DNA from: Vibrio sp. UBA2441
GTDB taxonomy: Bacteria > Pseudomonadota > Gammaproteobacteria > Enterobacterales > Vibrionaceae
Direction: 5' to 3'
DNA length: 54,800 bases
Assembly (NCBI GenBank): GCA_002342685.1
Contig: DDQN01000012.1
Location: 1 to 54,800 of the forward strand
Shown: one piece after another, positions 7,256-16,309 of the stretch
Numbering within the stretch: the stretch's first letter is position 1
Layout: the number at the start of each line of letters is the position of its first letter
Notes under the pieces: model-generated
The model's database searches: none
What the model was told of the DNA's origin: nothing
Seen by the model: the letters and a program-made list of their open reading frames with translations, nothing else
Translations under genes and position numbers: made by a program

Positions 7256-8083
7256 ATGGATCAAGAATTACTTTTGTCTAAAGTAGACGAATTACCCAGA
7301 ATTGAAAAAGTTCTACATGAGTTGCTCGATATGGTGAACCATGAGGAATTTGATTTCGACGAGTTAGCCATTAAACTTTCTATGGATCAAATGCTTAGTA
7401 CTCGAGTTCTTAGGATGGCAAACTCGGCTCAATTTGGTGGGCGGCGAGAAATATCTTCGATAAATGAGGCCATTATCCGTATAGGTAGCAATGCAGTAAG
7501 GACATTGGTTCGTTCTTCAGTGCTTTCACAAGTCTTTTCAAATTTGGACACACTGAGCCTTAAAGATTATTGGGCGAATACCTTTGAGGTATCGATGATT
7601 GCCAGTCGATTGGGTTCCAAAACCGGCTTAAATAGAGACGAGGTTTTTACAACTGGTACGCTACATGATATCGGTGAATTAATGATTCATGCTAATTTAC
7701 CTGATAAAGCGAAGCTCATAATGAAAAGAGTTCATGCGGGAGAGAAGCCTTTAAAAGTACAGAGAGAAATATTGGCAACCGATGTACCTACTTTAGGGTC
7801 TAAGTTAGCACATGCATGGAATTTCCCACCTCAAATGGTTGAAGCTATTGCATACTCGCATCAACCGTCTAAAGCTGAAATTTCACCAAAGCTTGCTCAT
7901 ATTATTCGATTTTCGATTGATGTTCATAAAGCTTGGGACTCATTACCATCAGCGAAAGAGAAAAAGAGTTTTGTAATGGCTCACCCTAGTAATAAAGTGC
8001 TCGGTTTCTCACCAGATATATTTGAAACCATTGATATCATTCGTGGTGAAGGATATGAGTTGGCATATAAACTATTTGGTTAG
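7256..8083 (+). CDS. HDOD-domain signalling protein
   Basis: A 275-aa protein that is almost entirely one HDOD domain, a catalytically inactive relative of HD phosphohydrolases used as a protein-interaction platform in bacterial signalling. Typical features are LPRIEKVLHELLDMV at the start, STRVLRMANSAQFGG, a SSINEAIIRIG segment, TTGTLHDIGELMI, and the YSHQPS motif near 195. No partner domain (EAL, receiver, GGDEF) is attached. ATG 7256 follows AAGGAGG; the longer frame from GTG 7235 would swallow this ribosome-binding site. The target process is unknown. Confidence 0.88.
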   Translation: MDQELLLSKVDELPRIEKVLHELLDMVNHEEFDFDELAIKLSMDQMLSTRVLRMANSAQFGGRREISSINEAIIRIGSNAVRTLVRSSVLSQVFSNLDTLSLKDYWANTFEVSMIASRLGSKTGLNRDEVFTTGTLHDIGELMIHANLPDKAKLIMKRVHAGEKPLKVQREILATDVPTLGSKLAHAWNFPPQMVEAIAYSHQPSKAEISPKLAHIIRFSIDVHKAWDSLPSAKEKKSFVMAHPSNKVLGFSPDIFETIDIIRGEGYELAYKLFG

Positions 8084-8967
8084 CGGTTAGCGGTTCTTTT
8101 TTGTTGCTGGAAGACTAATCCACTCACAATCAGTACTAAACCAAATAGTGTCGAAGGGTGGATTTGTTCGCCAATTATGTAAGCTAACAACAACAGAGAA
8201 ATAAACGGAGAAACAAAAATAAGGTTACTAATTCTGGCCGTATTATCGGTCAGTCTAAGTGCTGAAAGCCACAGAACAAAAGTGATACCCATTTCAAATA
8301 GCCCCACATAAGTAACAGCAAGCCAACCTGTTAAACTAATCTCCCAACTTGATTGTTCATACAAACAGAGTCCGATAGCAAAAGGAAGCGCAATTAAGAA
8401 GCCTAAAAGTACTCCGACAATGGGATCTGCTTTATTCTTAGTATTTAGTATCCAGTATCCAGCCCACAATATCGTTGAAAGCAGCGCTAACCCAACGCCT
8501 AATGGGCTTTCGAATTCAAGGTTAAGTAAATCGCCCTTGGTGGCAATCACAACCACGCCGATATAACCGAGTACACACGCAACCCAGTCTTGTCTACGTA
8601 TTTTCTGCCCAAGAAAGACCGCTGCCATTAACGTTAGTGTTATTGCCCAACTGTAGTTTAACGGCTGAGCCTGAGACGCTGGTAGCAAATCATAGGCTTT
8701 GAAAAGGATCAGGTAGTAAGCTAGTGGATTTATGAGTCCCAATAAAAGGTAGTAAAATGGATTAGCGAATAAGGTAGGTATGATTTGATTTATTTTTCCT
8801 TGGATTATACATATGACAAAAAGAACCAGAGCAGAGACTAAGCTGGCGACAGTAAGCATTTGAATAGGAGTAAATTCCTGAAGTGTCAGTTTAAATGCTG
8901 TGGCAACCGTTGACCAAAGCAGCACTGCTGAAATACCAAAACCAAGGGCACGACGTTCGTTAATCAT
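8080..8967 (-). CDS. EamA/DMT-family membrane transporter
   Basis: A 295-aa inner-membrane protein with about ten hydrophobic helices and two EamA repeats, as in the RhaT/RarD drug/metabolite transporter superfamily. The first helix region reads GFGISAVLLWSTVATAFKL and the second repeat begins near LLSTILWAGYWILN. It probably exports a small metabolite; the substrate cannot be told. The ATG at 8967 (MINERRALG) fits the family N-terminus better than the upstream TTG at 9021, but neither has a clear ribosome-binding site. The 3' end overlaps the convergent HDOD gene by 4 bp. Confidence 0.85.
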   Translation of the reverse strand: MINERRALGFGISAVLLWSTVATAFKLTLQEFTPIQMLTVASLVSALVLFVICIIQGKINQIIPTLFANPFYYLLLGLINPLAYYLILFKAYDLLPASQAQPLNYSWAITLTLMAAVFLGQKIRRQDWVACVLGYIGVVVIATKGDLLNLEFESPLGVGLALLSTILWAGYWILNTKNKADPIVGVLLGFLIALPFAIGLCLYEQSSWEISLTGWLAVTYVGLFEMGITFVLWLSALRLTDNTARISNLIFVSPFISLLLLAYIIGEQIHPSTLFGLVLIVSGLVFQQQKRTANR

Positions 8968-9166
8968 TATGTCAAATGTTCTAAGGAAAAGAGAAGGCAA
9001 TATATACTCTAATTGCGTCAAGATATAGGTTTCATGATGAAATGTTAGCTATTAGTTTAAAGGAAAAAGCACTAATAATTCCCCTTCATTTATTAAACGG
9101 AACTGGACATTTATCCAGTGGACTCATACCATCGAAATACTCAAATAATTGGATCAGGTTGGTTGC

Positions 9167-10681
9167 ATGCAGTGGCTAATAGAACATCAAGAAATCGTTA
9201 TCAGCATTTTAGTGAGCGGGCTGTGTTCAGCGCTAGCGAGTGGTTGGTGGGTCAAGCAAAAAATGGCATTTCAAAAACAATTGTTTGAACAAAAATCTGA
9301 TATGGAAAAGCAACTTATTGTTGAGAAAAACACGCAACTCGACATTGCATTGATTCAAGCCAGAAATGAATTAGATGAACTTGATGTTGAGCGTGATAAA
9401 GCTGCAATAGAAATCAAGCAGTTGCACGGAAAGTTAATGGCTGCATTAGAAAAACTACGCTATTTTGAGCAGCTCAATCAGGAGCGGCAACAGTTATTAC
9501 TTGCGTTGGATAAGCAGAAAGACGAGTCAGCACAACTGAAAGGCACACTGAGAGAACAAGAAGCAAGGCATCAGGAAGAGAGCAAGTCTAGCCTGGAAAA
9601 ACTTCAGCTACTGGAAAAAGCAGAGCAAAGATTGAAACAGGAATTTGAACATCTTGCGAATCAGCTTTTTGAAGTAAAAACCGCAAAAGTGGATGAACAG
9701 AATAAACAGAGCCTCAATGGCCTATTATCCCCACTGAAAGAACAGTTGGAAGGTTTTAAAAAACAGGTTAATGATAATTTTGGTGCTGAAGCAAAAGAGC
9801 GGCATACGCTGGTTCACGAGATTAAAAACCTGCAAAAACTCAACGAACAGATGACCAGAGATGCCGTTAATCTGACTCAAGCATTAAAAGGTGACAACAA
9901 ACAACAAGGCAACTGGGGAGAAGTGGTATTAGCACGAGTACTTGCAGAGTCAGGCCTTCGTGAAGGTCACGAGTACCAAACTCAGGTGAGCTTGCAAGAT
10001 GAAGCAGGTAAGCGATATCAACCGGATGTTATTGTTCATTTACCTCAAGACAGACAAGTCGTTATAGATTCAAAAATGGCGCTAGTTGCTTATGAACGAT
10101 TCTTTAATGCAGATAATGATGAACAAAGAGAGTCAGCCCTTAGTGACCATTTATTGGCTCTCAGAACACACATAAAAGGGTTAAGTTATAAAGATTATCA
10201 GAAGTTAAAGGGCATTCAGAGCTTGGACTATGTATTGATGTTTATTCCGGTAGAGCCCGCTTTTCAGGTTGCTATAGAGGCAGACCCTAGTCTGATAAAA
10301 GAGGCGATGGAAAAAAATATTATTCTGGTCAGTCCAACCACACTACTGGTAGCGCTGAGAACCATTGATAATCTTTGGCGCAATGAACGACAAAATCAAA
10401 ATGCAAAAATAATTGCAGATAAAGCGAGCAAGCTTTACGACAAGCTGAGATTGTTTTTGACGGATATGGAGCAGGTAGGCCAGTCATTAGATAGAGCCAG
10501 TCAGAATTATCAGGGAGCGATGAATAAACTGGCATTAGGGCGAGGAAATGTCATAAGGCAAGCAGAAAGCTTTAAGGAGCTTGGGGTGGAGGTAAAGCGG
10601 CCCATACCCCAAAGTGTATTGGAAATTGCGCAAAATGATGTTTTAGGAGAAAGACATCAGGCTGAGGATAAAGTAAACTAA
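9167..10681 (+). CDS. rmuC: DNA recombination protein RmuC
   Basis: A 504-aa protein with the three parts of RmuC: an N-terminal membrane anchor (about residues 10-30), a long coiled coil rich in Q, E, L and K (about 35-230), and the RmuC endonuclease-like fold, whose signature GNWGEVVLARVLAESGLREG and YQPDVIVHLP...VVIDSKMAL are visible near 250-305. It is linked to limiting inverted-repeat-mediated recombination. ATG 9167 is preferred to TTG 9149. It precedes ubiE, as in enterobacteria, but the usual upstream udp gene is absent. Confidence 0.95.
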   Translation: MQWLIEHQEIVISILVSGLCSALASGWWVKQKMAFQKQLFEQKSDMEKQLIVEKNTQLDIALIQARNELDELDVERDKAAIEIKQLHGKLMAALEKLRYFEQLNQERQQLLLALDKQKDESAQLKGTLREQEARHQEESKSSLEKLQLLEKAEQRLKQEFEHLANQLFEVKTAKVDEQNKQSLNGLLSPLKEQLEGFKKQVNDNFGAEAKERHTLVHEIKNLQKLNEQMTRDAVNLTQALKGDNKQQGNWGEVVLARVLAESGLREGHEYQTQVSLQDEAGKRYQPDVIVHLPQDRQVVIDSKMALVAYERFFNADNDEQRESALSDHLLALRTHIKGLSYKDYQKLKGIQSLDYVLMFIPVEPAFQVAIEADPSLIKEAMEKNIILVSPTTLLVALRTIDNLWRNERQNQNAKIIADKASKLYDKLRLFLTDMEQVGQSLDRASQNYQGAMNKLALGRGNVIRQAESFKELGVEVKRPIPQSVLEIAQNDVLGERHQAEDKVN

Positions 10682-10730
10682 TTGTTCGCAATTCCTTCGA
10701 CAGTTCAAGGCGTTGCTAACGAGGTAGGAA

Positions 10731-11513
10731 ATGACAGATATAAGCTCAAATATAAACTCAGCTGCTCTACAAGAAGAAACCACACACTTTGGTTTTACAA
10801 CGGTAGCAAAAGAAGAAAAAGTCGCTAAAGTTGCTGAAGTATTTCACTCAGTAGCAACCAAATACGACATTATGAATGACTTAATGTCCGGTGGAGTTCA
10901 CCGAATTTGGAAACGCTTTACTATTGATTGCAGTGGTGCACGTCCGGGACAAAATATTTTGGACCTAGGAGGAGGTACTGGTGATCTTACCGCTAAATTC
11001 TCACGTATTGTTGGTGAAAAAGGCCATGTAATTTTAGCCGATATTAATAATTCAATGCTTAATGTTGGTCGTGATAAGTTAAGAGATAGCGGTATCGTTG
11101 GGAATGTTCATTATGTACAAGCAAATGCGGAAGAACTGCCATTCCCAGATAATTATTTTGATTGTATTACTATCAGCTTTTGCTTGAGAAACGTAACCGA
11201 CAAAAATAAGGCGTTACGTTCAATGTTTCGAGTGTTGAAGCCTGGTGGGCGATTATTAGTTTTAGAGTTTTCTAAGCCAGTCTTAGAGCCTCTGTCTAAA
11301 ATTTACGATGCTTATTCATTCCACCTATTGCCAAAAATTGGCGAATTGGTTGCGAATGATTCAGAAAGTTATCGTTATTTGGCTGAATCTATCCGAATGC
11401 ACCCTGACCAAAAAACATTACAAGGCATGATGGATGACGCTGGTTTTGAGCAAACCAGTTTCTATAATTTAACGGGCGGTATTGTCGCTCTTCATCGTGG
11501 CTTTAAGTTCTGA
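10731..11513 (+). CDS. ubiE: Ubiquinone/menaquinone C-methyltransferase
   Basis: A 260-aa SAM-dependent methyltransferase acting on 2-methoxy-6-polyprenyl-1,4-benzoquinol and demethylmenaquinone. Motif I is ILDLGGGTGDLTAKFS near 75; NAEELPFPDNYFDCITISFCLRNV and RMFRVLKPGGRLLVLEFSKP are the family signatures; the C-terminus ends GGIVALHRGFKF as expected. AGGTAGGA lies just upstream of ATG. It is first in a ubiE-ubiJ-ubiB cluster. Confidence 0.97.
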   Translation: MTDISSNINSAALQEETTHFGFTTVAKEEKVAKVAEVFHSVATKYDIMNDLMSGGVHRIWKRFTIDCSGARPGQNILDLGGGTGDLTAKFSRIVGEKGHVILADINNSMLNVGRDKLRDSGIVGNVHYVQANAEELPFPDNYFDCITISFCLRNVTDKNKALRSMFRVLKPGGRLLVLEFSKPVLEPLSKIYDAYSFHLLPKIGELVANDSESYRYLAESIRMHPDQKTLQGMMDDAGFEQTSFYNLTGGIVALHRGFKF

Positions 11514-11520
11514 GGTAATA

Positions 11521-12126
11521 ATGCCAATTGAGCAATTTGCAACGGCAGCAATAGAAACCGCAATTAACACATTAATAAACGACAACCCTGACTACGGCCG
11601 TCGTTTATTACGCCTGAAAGGGCAGGTTTTGCAGATCCATCTTATCGAAGTAAAACGGACGCTAACGTTTGTATTCAGTCAGCAAGTTGATGTTTTAGCC
11701 GGGTACGAAGGTAAGCCAGATTGCTATTTATCATTACATCTTTCCATTCTTCCTGAGCTTAGAAATAAAAACAACATTACCAAGTTGATTAAGCAAGGAA
11801 AAATAGAATTGGACGGTGACATTGAACTGGCCCAACAGTTTTCAGGCTTAATGGCTGCATGCCGACCGGACATTGAAGAATGGATGTCAAGATTCACGGG
11901 TGACATAGTCGCTCATTCTGTTGTTCAAGGAGCTAAAGGTGTTGGCTGTTGGGTTAAAAATCAGACTCAAAAGCATCAAAATCATTTAGGCCAAGTATTG
12001 ACACAGGAGTGGAGAATTGCCCCTCCCCCCTTAGAGATCGCCTATTTTTGCGATCAAGTTGATGAAGTGAAAATAATGACTGATCAACTTGAGTCTAAGC
12101 TTAATCGCTTGTTGGAGCACTCATGA
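11521..12126 (+). CDS. ubiJ: Ubiquinone biosynthesis accessory factor UbiJ
   Basis: A 201-aa protein with an N-terminal SCP2 lipid-binding domain (about residues 10-110), of the UbiJ/YigP family, an accessory factor that binds lipid intermediates in the soluble Ubi complex. ATG 11521 follows TGAGGT, 7 nt after ubiE, and replaces the longer frame overlapping ubiE. The stop overlaps the ubiB start as ATGA, indicating translational coupling. Confidence 0.92.
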   Translation: MPIEQFATAAIETAINTLINDNPDYGRRLLRLKGQVLQIHLIEVKRTLTFVFSQQVDVLAGYEGKPDCYLSLHLSILPELRNKNNITKLIKQGKIELDGDIELAQQFSGLMAACRPDIEEWMSRFTGDIVAHSVVQGAKGVGCWVKNQTQKHQNHLGQVLTQEWRIAPPPLEIAYFCDQVDEVKIMTDQLESKLNRLLEHS

Positions 12127-13757
12127 CACCAACAGAATTACGCCGATTATATAAGATCACTAAAGTTCAGTTAGAGTATGGATTAGATGAACTTATTCCA
12201 GAGCATCAATTTACTAAAATACCTCTATTAGCCCGTAAAGCGCTATTTTGGCTGAAAAACAAACATGCAGATAAGCCTTTGGGAGTAAGACTTCGATTGG
12301 CACTGCAAGAACTTGGTCCGGTTTGGATTAAGTTTGGGCAGATGATGTCCACACGCCGAGATCTCTTTCCTCCTCACTTGGCAGACCAACTTGCTCTGCT
12401 GCAAGATAAAGTTGAACCATTTGATGGAAAACTGGCAAAACAGCAAATGGAGCAGGCCTTAGGAGGGGAAATTGAAAACTGGTTTACTGATTTTGATATT
12501 GAACCACTTGCTTCTGCTTCGATCGCTCAGGTGCATACGGCCGTAATAAGAGAGACAGGACAGGAAATTGTCCTAAAGGTGATTCGTCCAGACATTCGCC
12601 CCGTCATTGATGCCGATATCAAGCTCATGTATCGAATGGCGAAACTTATAGCTAAAGCAACTCCGGAAGCGCGTCGGCTGAAACCTGTTGAGGTTGTCAG
12701 AGAATATGAAAAAACATTAATAGATGAATTAGACCTGCGCAGAGAAGCCGCCAATGCCATTCAATTGAGGCGTAACTTTGAAGGTAGTGAAGAACTCTAT
12801 GTGCCTGAGGTGATTACTGACTTCAGTAGTGAAAGCTTAATGGTTTCTGAAAGAATATACGGTATTCAGGTTTCAGATATCGAAATGTTAGAAGCGAACG
12901 GGACCAATATGAAATTATTGGCCGAGCGTGGAGTAAGTGTATTCTTTACTCAGGTATTTAGAGATAGTTTCTTTCACGCAGATATGCACCCAGGGAACGT
13001 ATTTGTTAAACCGGAACATCCAGAGAATCCACAGTGGATTGGTTTAGATTGCGGTATCGTAGGTACGCTCAATAGTGAAGATAAGCGTTACTTGGCGGAA
13101 AACTTCCTAGCCTTTTTTAACCGGGATTATCGTAAAGTGGCCGAATTGCATGTGGACTCTGGTTGGGTTCCGGCAGATACAAACATTCAAGAGTTTGAGT
13201 TTGCTATTCGGATTGTCTGTGAGCCAATATTTGCTAAGCCTTTATGTGAGATCTCTTTTGGTCACGTATTGCTGAACCTGTTTAACACAGCTCGGCGATT
13301 TAATATGGAAGTACAGCCACAATTAGTGCTGTTGCAAAAAACACTACTTTATGTCGAAGGCTTAGGGCGTCAACTATATCCTCAGCTGGATCTATGGGAA
13401 ACAGCCAAGCCATTTCTGGAAAAGTGGATGGCTAATCAGGTAGGCCCTCAAGCTGTGATCAATGCAGTAAAAGAGAAAGCGCCATTTTGGGCTGAAAGAC
13501 TTCCAGAATTACCAGAGCTCCTTTATGATAGCCTTAAGCAGGGTAAAGCGATGAACCAGAAAATGGATCAGCTATACTTTGGTTATAGAGAAACAAAAAA
13601 ACAACATGCGAAAGGAAAGTTGTTATTTGGCATTGGGGCAACTTTAGTCATATGCGCCGCAATACTTATCTTAAGCAATTATTTCTACCCTGCATTAAGT
13701 AGTGGTATCGCAGGCGTCACATTTTGGCTTCTTAGTTGGCGTGTACACAGTAAATAA
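12123..13757 (+). CDS. ubiB: Ubiquinone biosynthesis protein kinase-like UbiB
   Basis: A 544-aa ADCK/ABC1-family protein (E. coli UbiB is about 546 aa). Visible family motifs are WIKFGQMMSTRRDLFP (KxGQ), an Ala-rich ASASIAQVH loop, VLKVIRP with the ATP-binding lysine, DELDLRREAANA, HADMHPGNVFV and IGLDCGIVG. Two hydrophobic C-terminal segments (about 495-540) anchor it in the inner membrane. It is an ATPase that supports extraction or handling of coenzyme Q intermediates. Confidence 0.96.
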   Translation: MTPTELRRLYKITKVQLEYGLDELIPEHQFTKIPLLARKALFWLKNKHADKPLGVRLRLALQELGPVWIKFGQMMSTRRDLFPPHLADQLALLQDKVEPFDGKLAKQQMEQALGGEIENWFTDFDIEPLASASIAQVHTAVIRETGQEIVLKVIRPDIRPVIDADIKLMYRMAKLIAKATPEARRLKPVEVVREYEKTLIDELDLRREAANAIQLRRNFEGSEELYVPEVITDFSSESLMVSERIYGIQVSDIEMLEANGTNMKLLAERGVSVFFTQVFRDSFFHADMHPGNVFVKPEHPENPQWIGLDCGIVGTLNSEDKRYLAENFLAFFNRDYRKVAELHVDSGWVPADTNIQEFEFAIRIVCEPIFAKPLCEISFGHVLLNLFNTARRFNMEVQPQLVLLQKTLLYVEGLGRQLYPQLDLWETAKPFLEKWMANQVGPQAVINAVKEKAPFWAERLPELPELLYDSLKQGKAMNQKMDQLYFGYRETKKQHAKGKLLFGIGATLVICAAILILSNYFYPALSSGIAGVTFWLLSWRVHSK

Positions 13758-13814
13758 TCTGTACACTTGTCTGCATATTTTAGATGTTCACTAAAAATCC
13801 CCGAGGTAAATAGA

Positions 13815-14078
13815 ATGGGTGGTATCAGTATTTGGCAATTACTCATTATTGCTGTAATCGTTGTATTGTTATTCGGAACTAAAAAACTGCGTAATATGGG
13901 TGGTGATTTAGGTTCTGCAGTGAAAGGCTTCAAAAAGGCTATGGGTGATGAAGACACTGAAAAGAAAGGTGTTGAAGCCGAGGCTAAAAAAGACGCTGAC
14001 TTTGAGCCTAAGAATATAGAGCAAAAAGAACAAGCTTCTTCTACTGAAGAAGTAAAAAAAGATAAAGAGCAGGTATAA
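13815..14078 (+). CDS. tatA: Sec-independent translocase protein TatA
   Basis: An 87-aa subunit that forms the twin-arginine translocation channel. An N-terminal membrane helix (residues 4-21, ISIWQLLIIAVIVVLLFG) is followed by the FGTKKL hinge, an amphipathic helix (GGDLGSAVKGFKKAM) and a charged tail. ATG 13815 has CCCCGAGG upstream; the earlier in-frame ATG at 13767 would add a non-family extension. It is first in tatABC. Confidence 0.96.
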   Translation: MGGISIWQLLIIAVIVVLLFGTKKLRNMGGDLGSAVKGFKKAMGDEDTEKKGVEAEAKKDADFEPKNIEQKEQASSTEEVKKDKEQV

Positions 14079-14081
14079 GCC

Positions 14082-14477
14082 GTGTTCGATATCGGTTTTT
14101 GGGAACTGGTATTAATTTCTGTGGTTGGGCTGGTTGTACTTGGGCCTGAGCGGTTGCCTGTTGCTATTCGTAGTGTTTCGCGCTTTATTAGTAGTGCAAA
14201 ATCGATGGCCAATGGCGTGAAAGATGAGCTTGCTCATGAACTTAAAGTTCAGGAATTGCAGGAAAATCTAAAGAAAGCTGAAAAGATGGGAATGGAAGAC
14301 CTTGCCCCTGACTTAAAAGCTTCCGTTGAAGAGCTGAAACAAGCCGCTGCCGACGTTCAAAGACCTTTTTCTGGTGGCAGTACGTCTTCGATCTCTGGTG
14401 GAAATACAGCAAGTACATCCGCAAGCTCTGAGCTAAAAACAGAAATTAAATCCGAACAGAAAAAGCCAGTAGAATAG
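14082..14477 (+). CDS. tatB: Sec-independent translocase protein TatB
   Basis: A 131-aa protein starting at GTG, 3 nt after the tatA stop. MFDIGFWELVLISVVGLVVL is the typical TatB membrane helix, followed by GPERLP and an amphipathic helix, then an acidic/Ser-rich tail. With TatC it makes the signal-peptide receptor. Confidence 0.95.
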   Translation: MFDIGFWELVLISVVGLVVLGPERLPVAIRSVSRFISSAKSMANGVKDELAHELKVQELQENLKKAEKMGMEDLAPDLKASVEELKQAAADVQRPFSGGSTSSISGGNTASTSASSELKTEIKSEQKKPVE

Positions 14478-14506
14478 GCCTTGATTAAGTTCAGCCTATT
14501 TGCGAT

Positions 14507-14537
14507 AGAGCTGCTAAGTATGCAGCTCTTTTTGTTT
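14507..14537 (+). terminator. Intrinsic terminator between tatB and tatC
   Basis: AGAGCTGC, 7 nt, then GCAGCTCT, followed by TTTTTGTTTTT. It sits 30 nt after tatB and just before tatC. It should cut transcription part-way through the operon. Confidence 0.75.
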
Positions 14538-14553
14538 TTAAATGAGGTTAAGT

Positions 14554-15330
14554 ATGTCTTCAGGTGAGCAATCGCAGCCTTTAATTACCCACTTACTGGA
14601 ACTGCGTAATCGTTTGTTAAGAGCGTTATTAGCGGTTTTAGTCGTATTTGTAGCGCTAATTTACTTTGCCAACGATATTTATGAGTTTATTTCGTATCCT
14701 CTGGTGGAGCGCTTGCCGGAAGGGGCAACCATGATTGCAACCGATGTTGCATCTCCTTTCTTTACACCACTAAAGTTAACTTTAATTGCTTCAATTTTTG
14801 TAGCGGTTCCATTTATTCTTTATCAAGTTTGGGCATTTGTTGCTCCAGGTCTGTATAAGCATGAGCGTAAGCTTGTTATGCCGCTGCTCTTTTCCAGCTC
14901 TTTGCTATTTTATTGCGGTGTCGCTTTTGCTTACTATGTTGTTTTCCCGCTAGTCTTTGGTTTCTTTACTGCCATTTCATTAGGTGGCGTTGAATTTGCG
15001 ACGGATATTTCCAACTATTTAGATTTTGTATTGGCGCTGTTCTTAGCTTTTGGTATTGCTTTTGAAGTGCCTGTTGCCATTATATTGTTGTGCTGGACAG
15101 GCGCTACGGATCCTAAGTCACTATCTGAGAAGCGACCATATATTGTTGTTGTTGCATTTATTGTTGGCATGATGCTGACACCACCAGATATGATTTCTCA
15201 GACTTTGTTGGCAATCCCAATGTGTTTGCTATTTGAAGTTGGCTTATTCTTCGCTCGTTTTTATACCAACAGAGATGAAGCTCGTGAAAAGGCGGATGCT
15301 GATAATAATGACTCTGAAGAAACTGAATAG
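14554..15330 (+). CDS. tatC: Sec-independent translocase protein TatC
   Basis: A 258-aa, six-helix inner-membrane core of the Tat translocase that reads the twin-arginine signal peptide. The conserved start PLITHLLELRNRLLRAL, the FxxPL motif region, the FAPGLYKHERK loop and the TPPDMISQ loop are all seen. ATG 14554 follows GAGGT; ATG 14542 lies before that site and is unlikely. The length equals E. coli TatC. Confidence 0.97.
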   Translation: MSSGEQSQPLITHLLELRNRLLRALLAVLVVFVALIYFANDIYEFISYPLVERLPEGATMIATDVASPFFTPLKLTLIASIFVAVPFILYQVWAFVAPGLYKHERKLVMPLLFSSSLLFYCGVAFAYYVVFPLVFGFFTAISLGGVEFATDISNYLDFVLALFLAFGIAFEVPVAIILLCWTGATDPKSLSEKRPYIVVVAFIVGMMLTPPDMISQTLLAIPMCLLFEVGLFFARFYTNRDEAREKADADNNDSEETE

Positions 15331-15345
15331 ATTTAATTAAATCAA

Positions 15346-15375
15346 GAGAGGAGCACGAAAGTGGCTCCTCTTTTT
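15346..15375 (+). terminator. Terminator of tatC
   Basis: GAGGAGC-AC-GAAA-GT-GGCTCCTC with one bulged base, then a T5 run. It lies between convergent tatC and tatD-like genes. Confidence 0.75.
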
Positions 15376-15392
15376 GTTTTAGCTAAAGACGC

Positions 15393-16163
15393 TTATCCCG
15401 AGCTAAGGTTAAATAAGCTTTGGGCATTTTTTGTGGTGAGTTTGTCTACTTCGGCTATGGACAACTCTCTGAGATCAGCGATTTTTTTTGCAACCAGTTC
15501 TGTATATGAAGGTTCATTTCGTTTTCCACGGTGTGGAACTGGCGCCAAGTAAGGGCAATCTGTTTCTACGATGACATAGTCTAAGTCCAAATGAGGAATA
15601 ACTTTATCCATCCCACCATTTTTAAATGTTGAGACTCCGCCTAAACCTAGGTGAAAACCGAGCTCATTGATGGCTTTGGCTTCTTCTAAGCTTCCCCCAA
15701 AACAGTGAAATACACCTGATAACGATCCGTCTTGTTCTTTTGCCAGTAGTGATAATGTCTCTTCAATTGAATCTCTAGTATGAATAACAACAGGCAGTTG
15801 CATTTCTTTCGCCCAGTTTAGCTGAGTAATAAAAGCATGCTCTTGTTCTGCTCTGTGGGTTTTGTCCCAATATAGATCTATGCCTATCTCACCTACAGCT
15901 ATGAATTTATGTTTGTCGAACCAGCTATAAATGGTGGCCAATGTGTCATTAACGTTATCGTCGACGTAACAAGGGTGAAGCCCCATCATTGAATGACAGA
16001 TCCCTGGATAACTTTTTTCTGCTTTTAACATAGGTTCAATCGATTCAAGGTCGATATTTGGCATTAGGATTTGGTCTATTCCGTCTGCTAAAGCACGTTG
16101 AATTACTTCGTCTCTATCATTATCAAATTCTTTAGCATAGATATGTGCATGAGTATCTATCAT
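15393..16163 (-). CDS. tatD-like: TatD-family metal-dependent hydrolase/DNase
   Basis: A 256-aa TIM-barrel metal hydrolase. IDTHAH (residues 2-7) gives the first metal-binding histidines; GEIGIDLYWDKT carries the key glutamate; PVVIHTRD and GVFHCFGG give further ligands; ETDCPYLAP gives the catalytic aspartate. Members are 3'-5' DNases used in DNA repair or degradation. ATG 16163 (MIDTHAH) is the family start; the longer frame adds a non-homologous stretch. The motifs MMGLHP, GEIGIDLYWDKT, GGVSTFKNG and HRGKRNE differ from E. coli TatD and recall the Bacteroidota-type subfamily. Confidence 0.88.
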   Translation of the reverse strand: MIDTHAHIYAKEFDNDRDEVIQRALADGIDQILMPNIDLESIEPMLKAEKSYPGICHSMMGLHPCYVDDNVNDTLATIYSWFDKHKFIAVGEIGIDLYWDKTHRAEQEHAFITQLNWAKEMQLPVVIHTRDSIEETLSLLAKEQDGSLSGVFHCFGGSLEEAKAINELGFHLGLGGVSTFKNGGMDKVIPHLDLDYVIVETDCPYLAPVPHRGKRNEPSYTELVAKKIADLRELSIAEVDKLTTKNAQSLFNLSSG

Positions 16164-16309
16164 TTTCCATCTCAGAGTTGTTGGAGTATATATTGAGCAA
16201 AGTATATATCGATTTTGTGCTCTACAGAGAATTTCTGTTTTAATTCCATCGCGACAGAAGTTGTGAATGATATGATGCAAGAAAATATTAACTAGGCAAG
16301 GAGCGTCAA

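Noticed and set aside
13685..14212. 175-codon minus-strand frame opposite tatA
   Set aside because: Covers ubiB end, tatA and tatB on the other strand; Ser/Thr-rich shadow sequence without homology.
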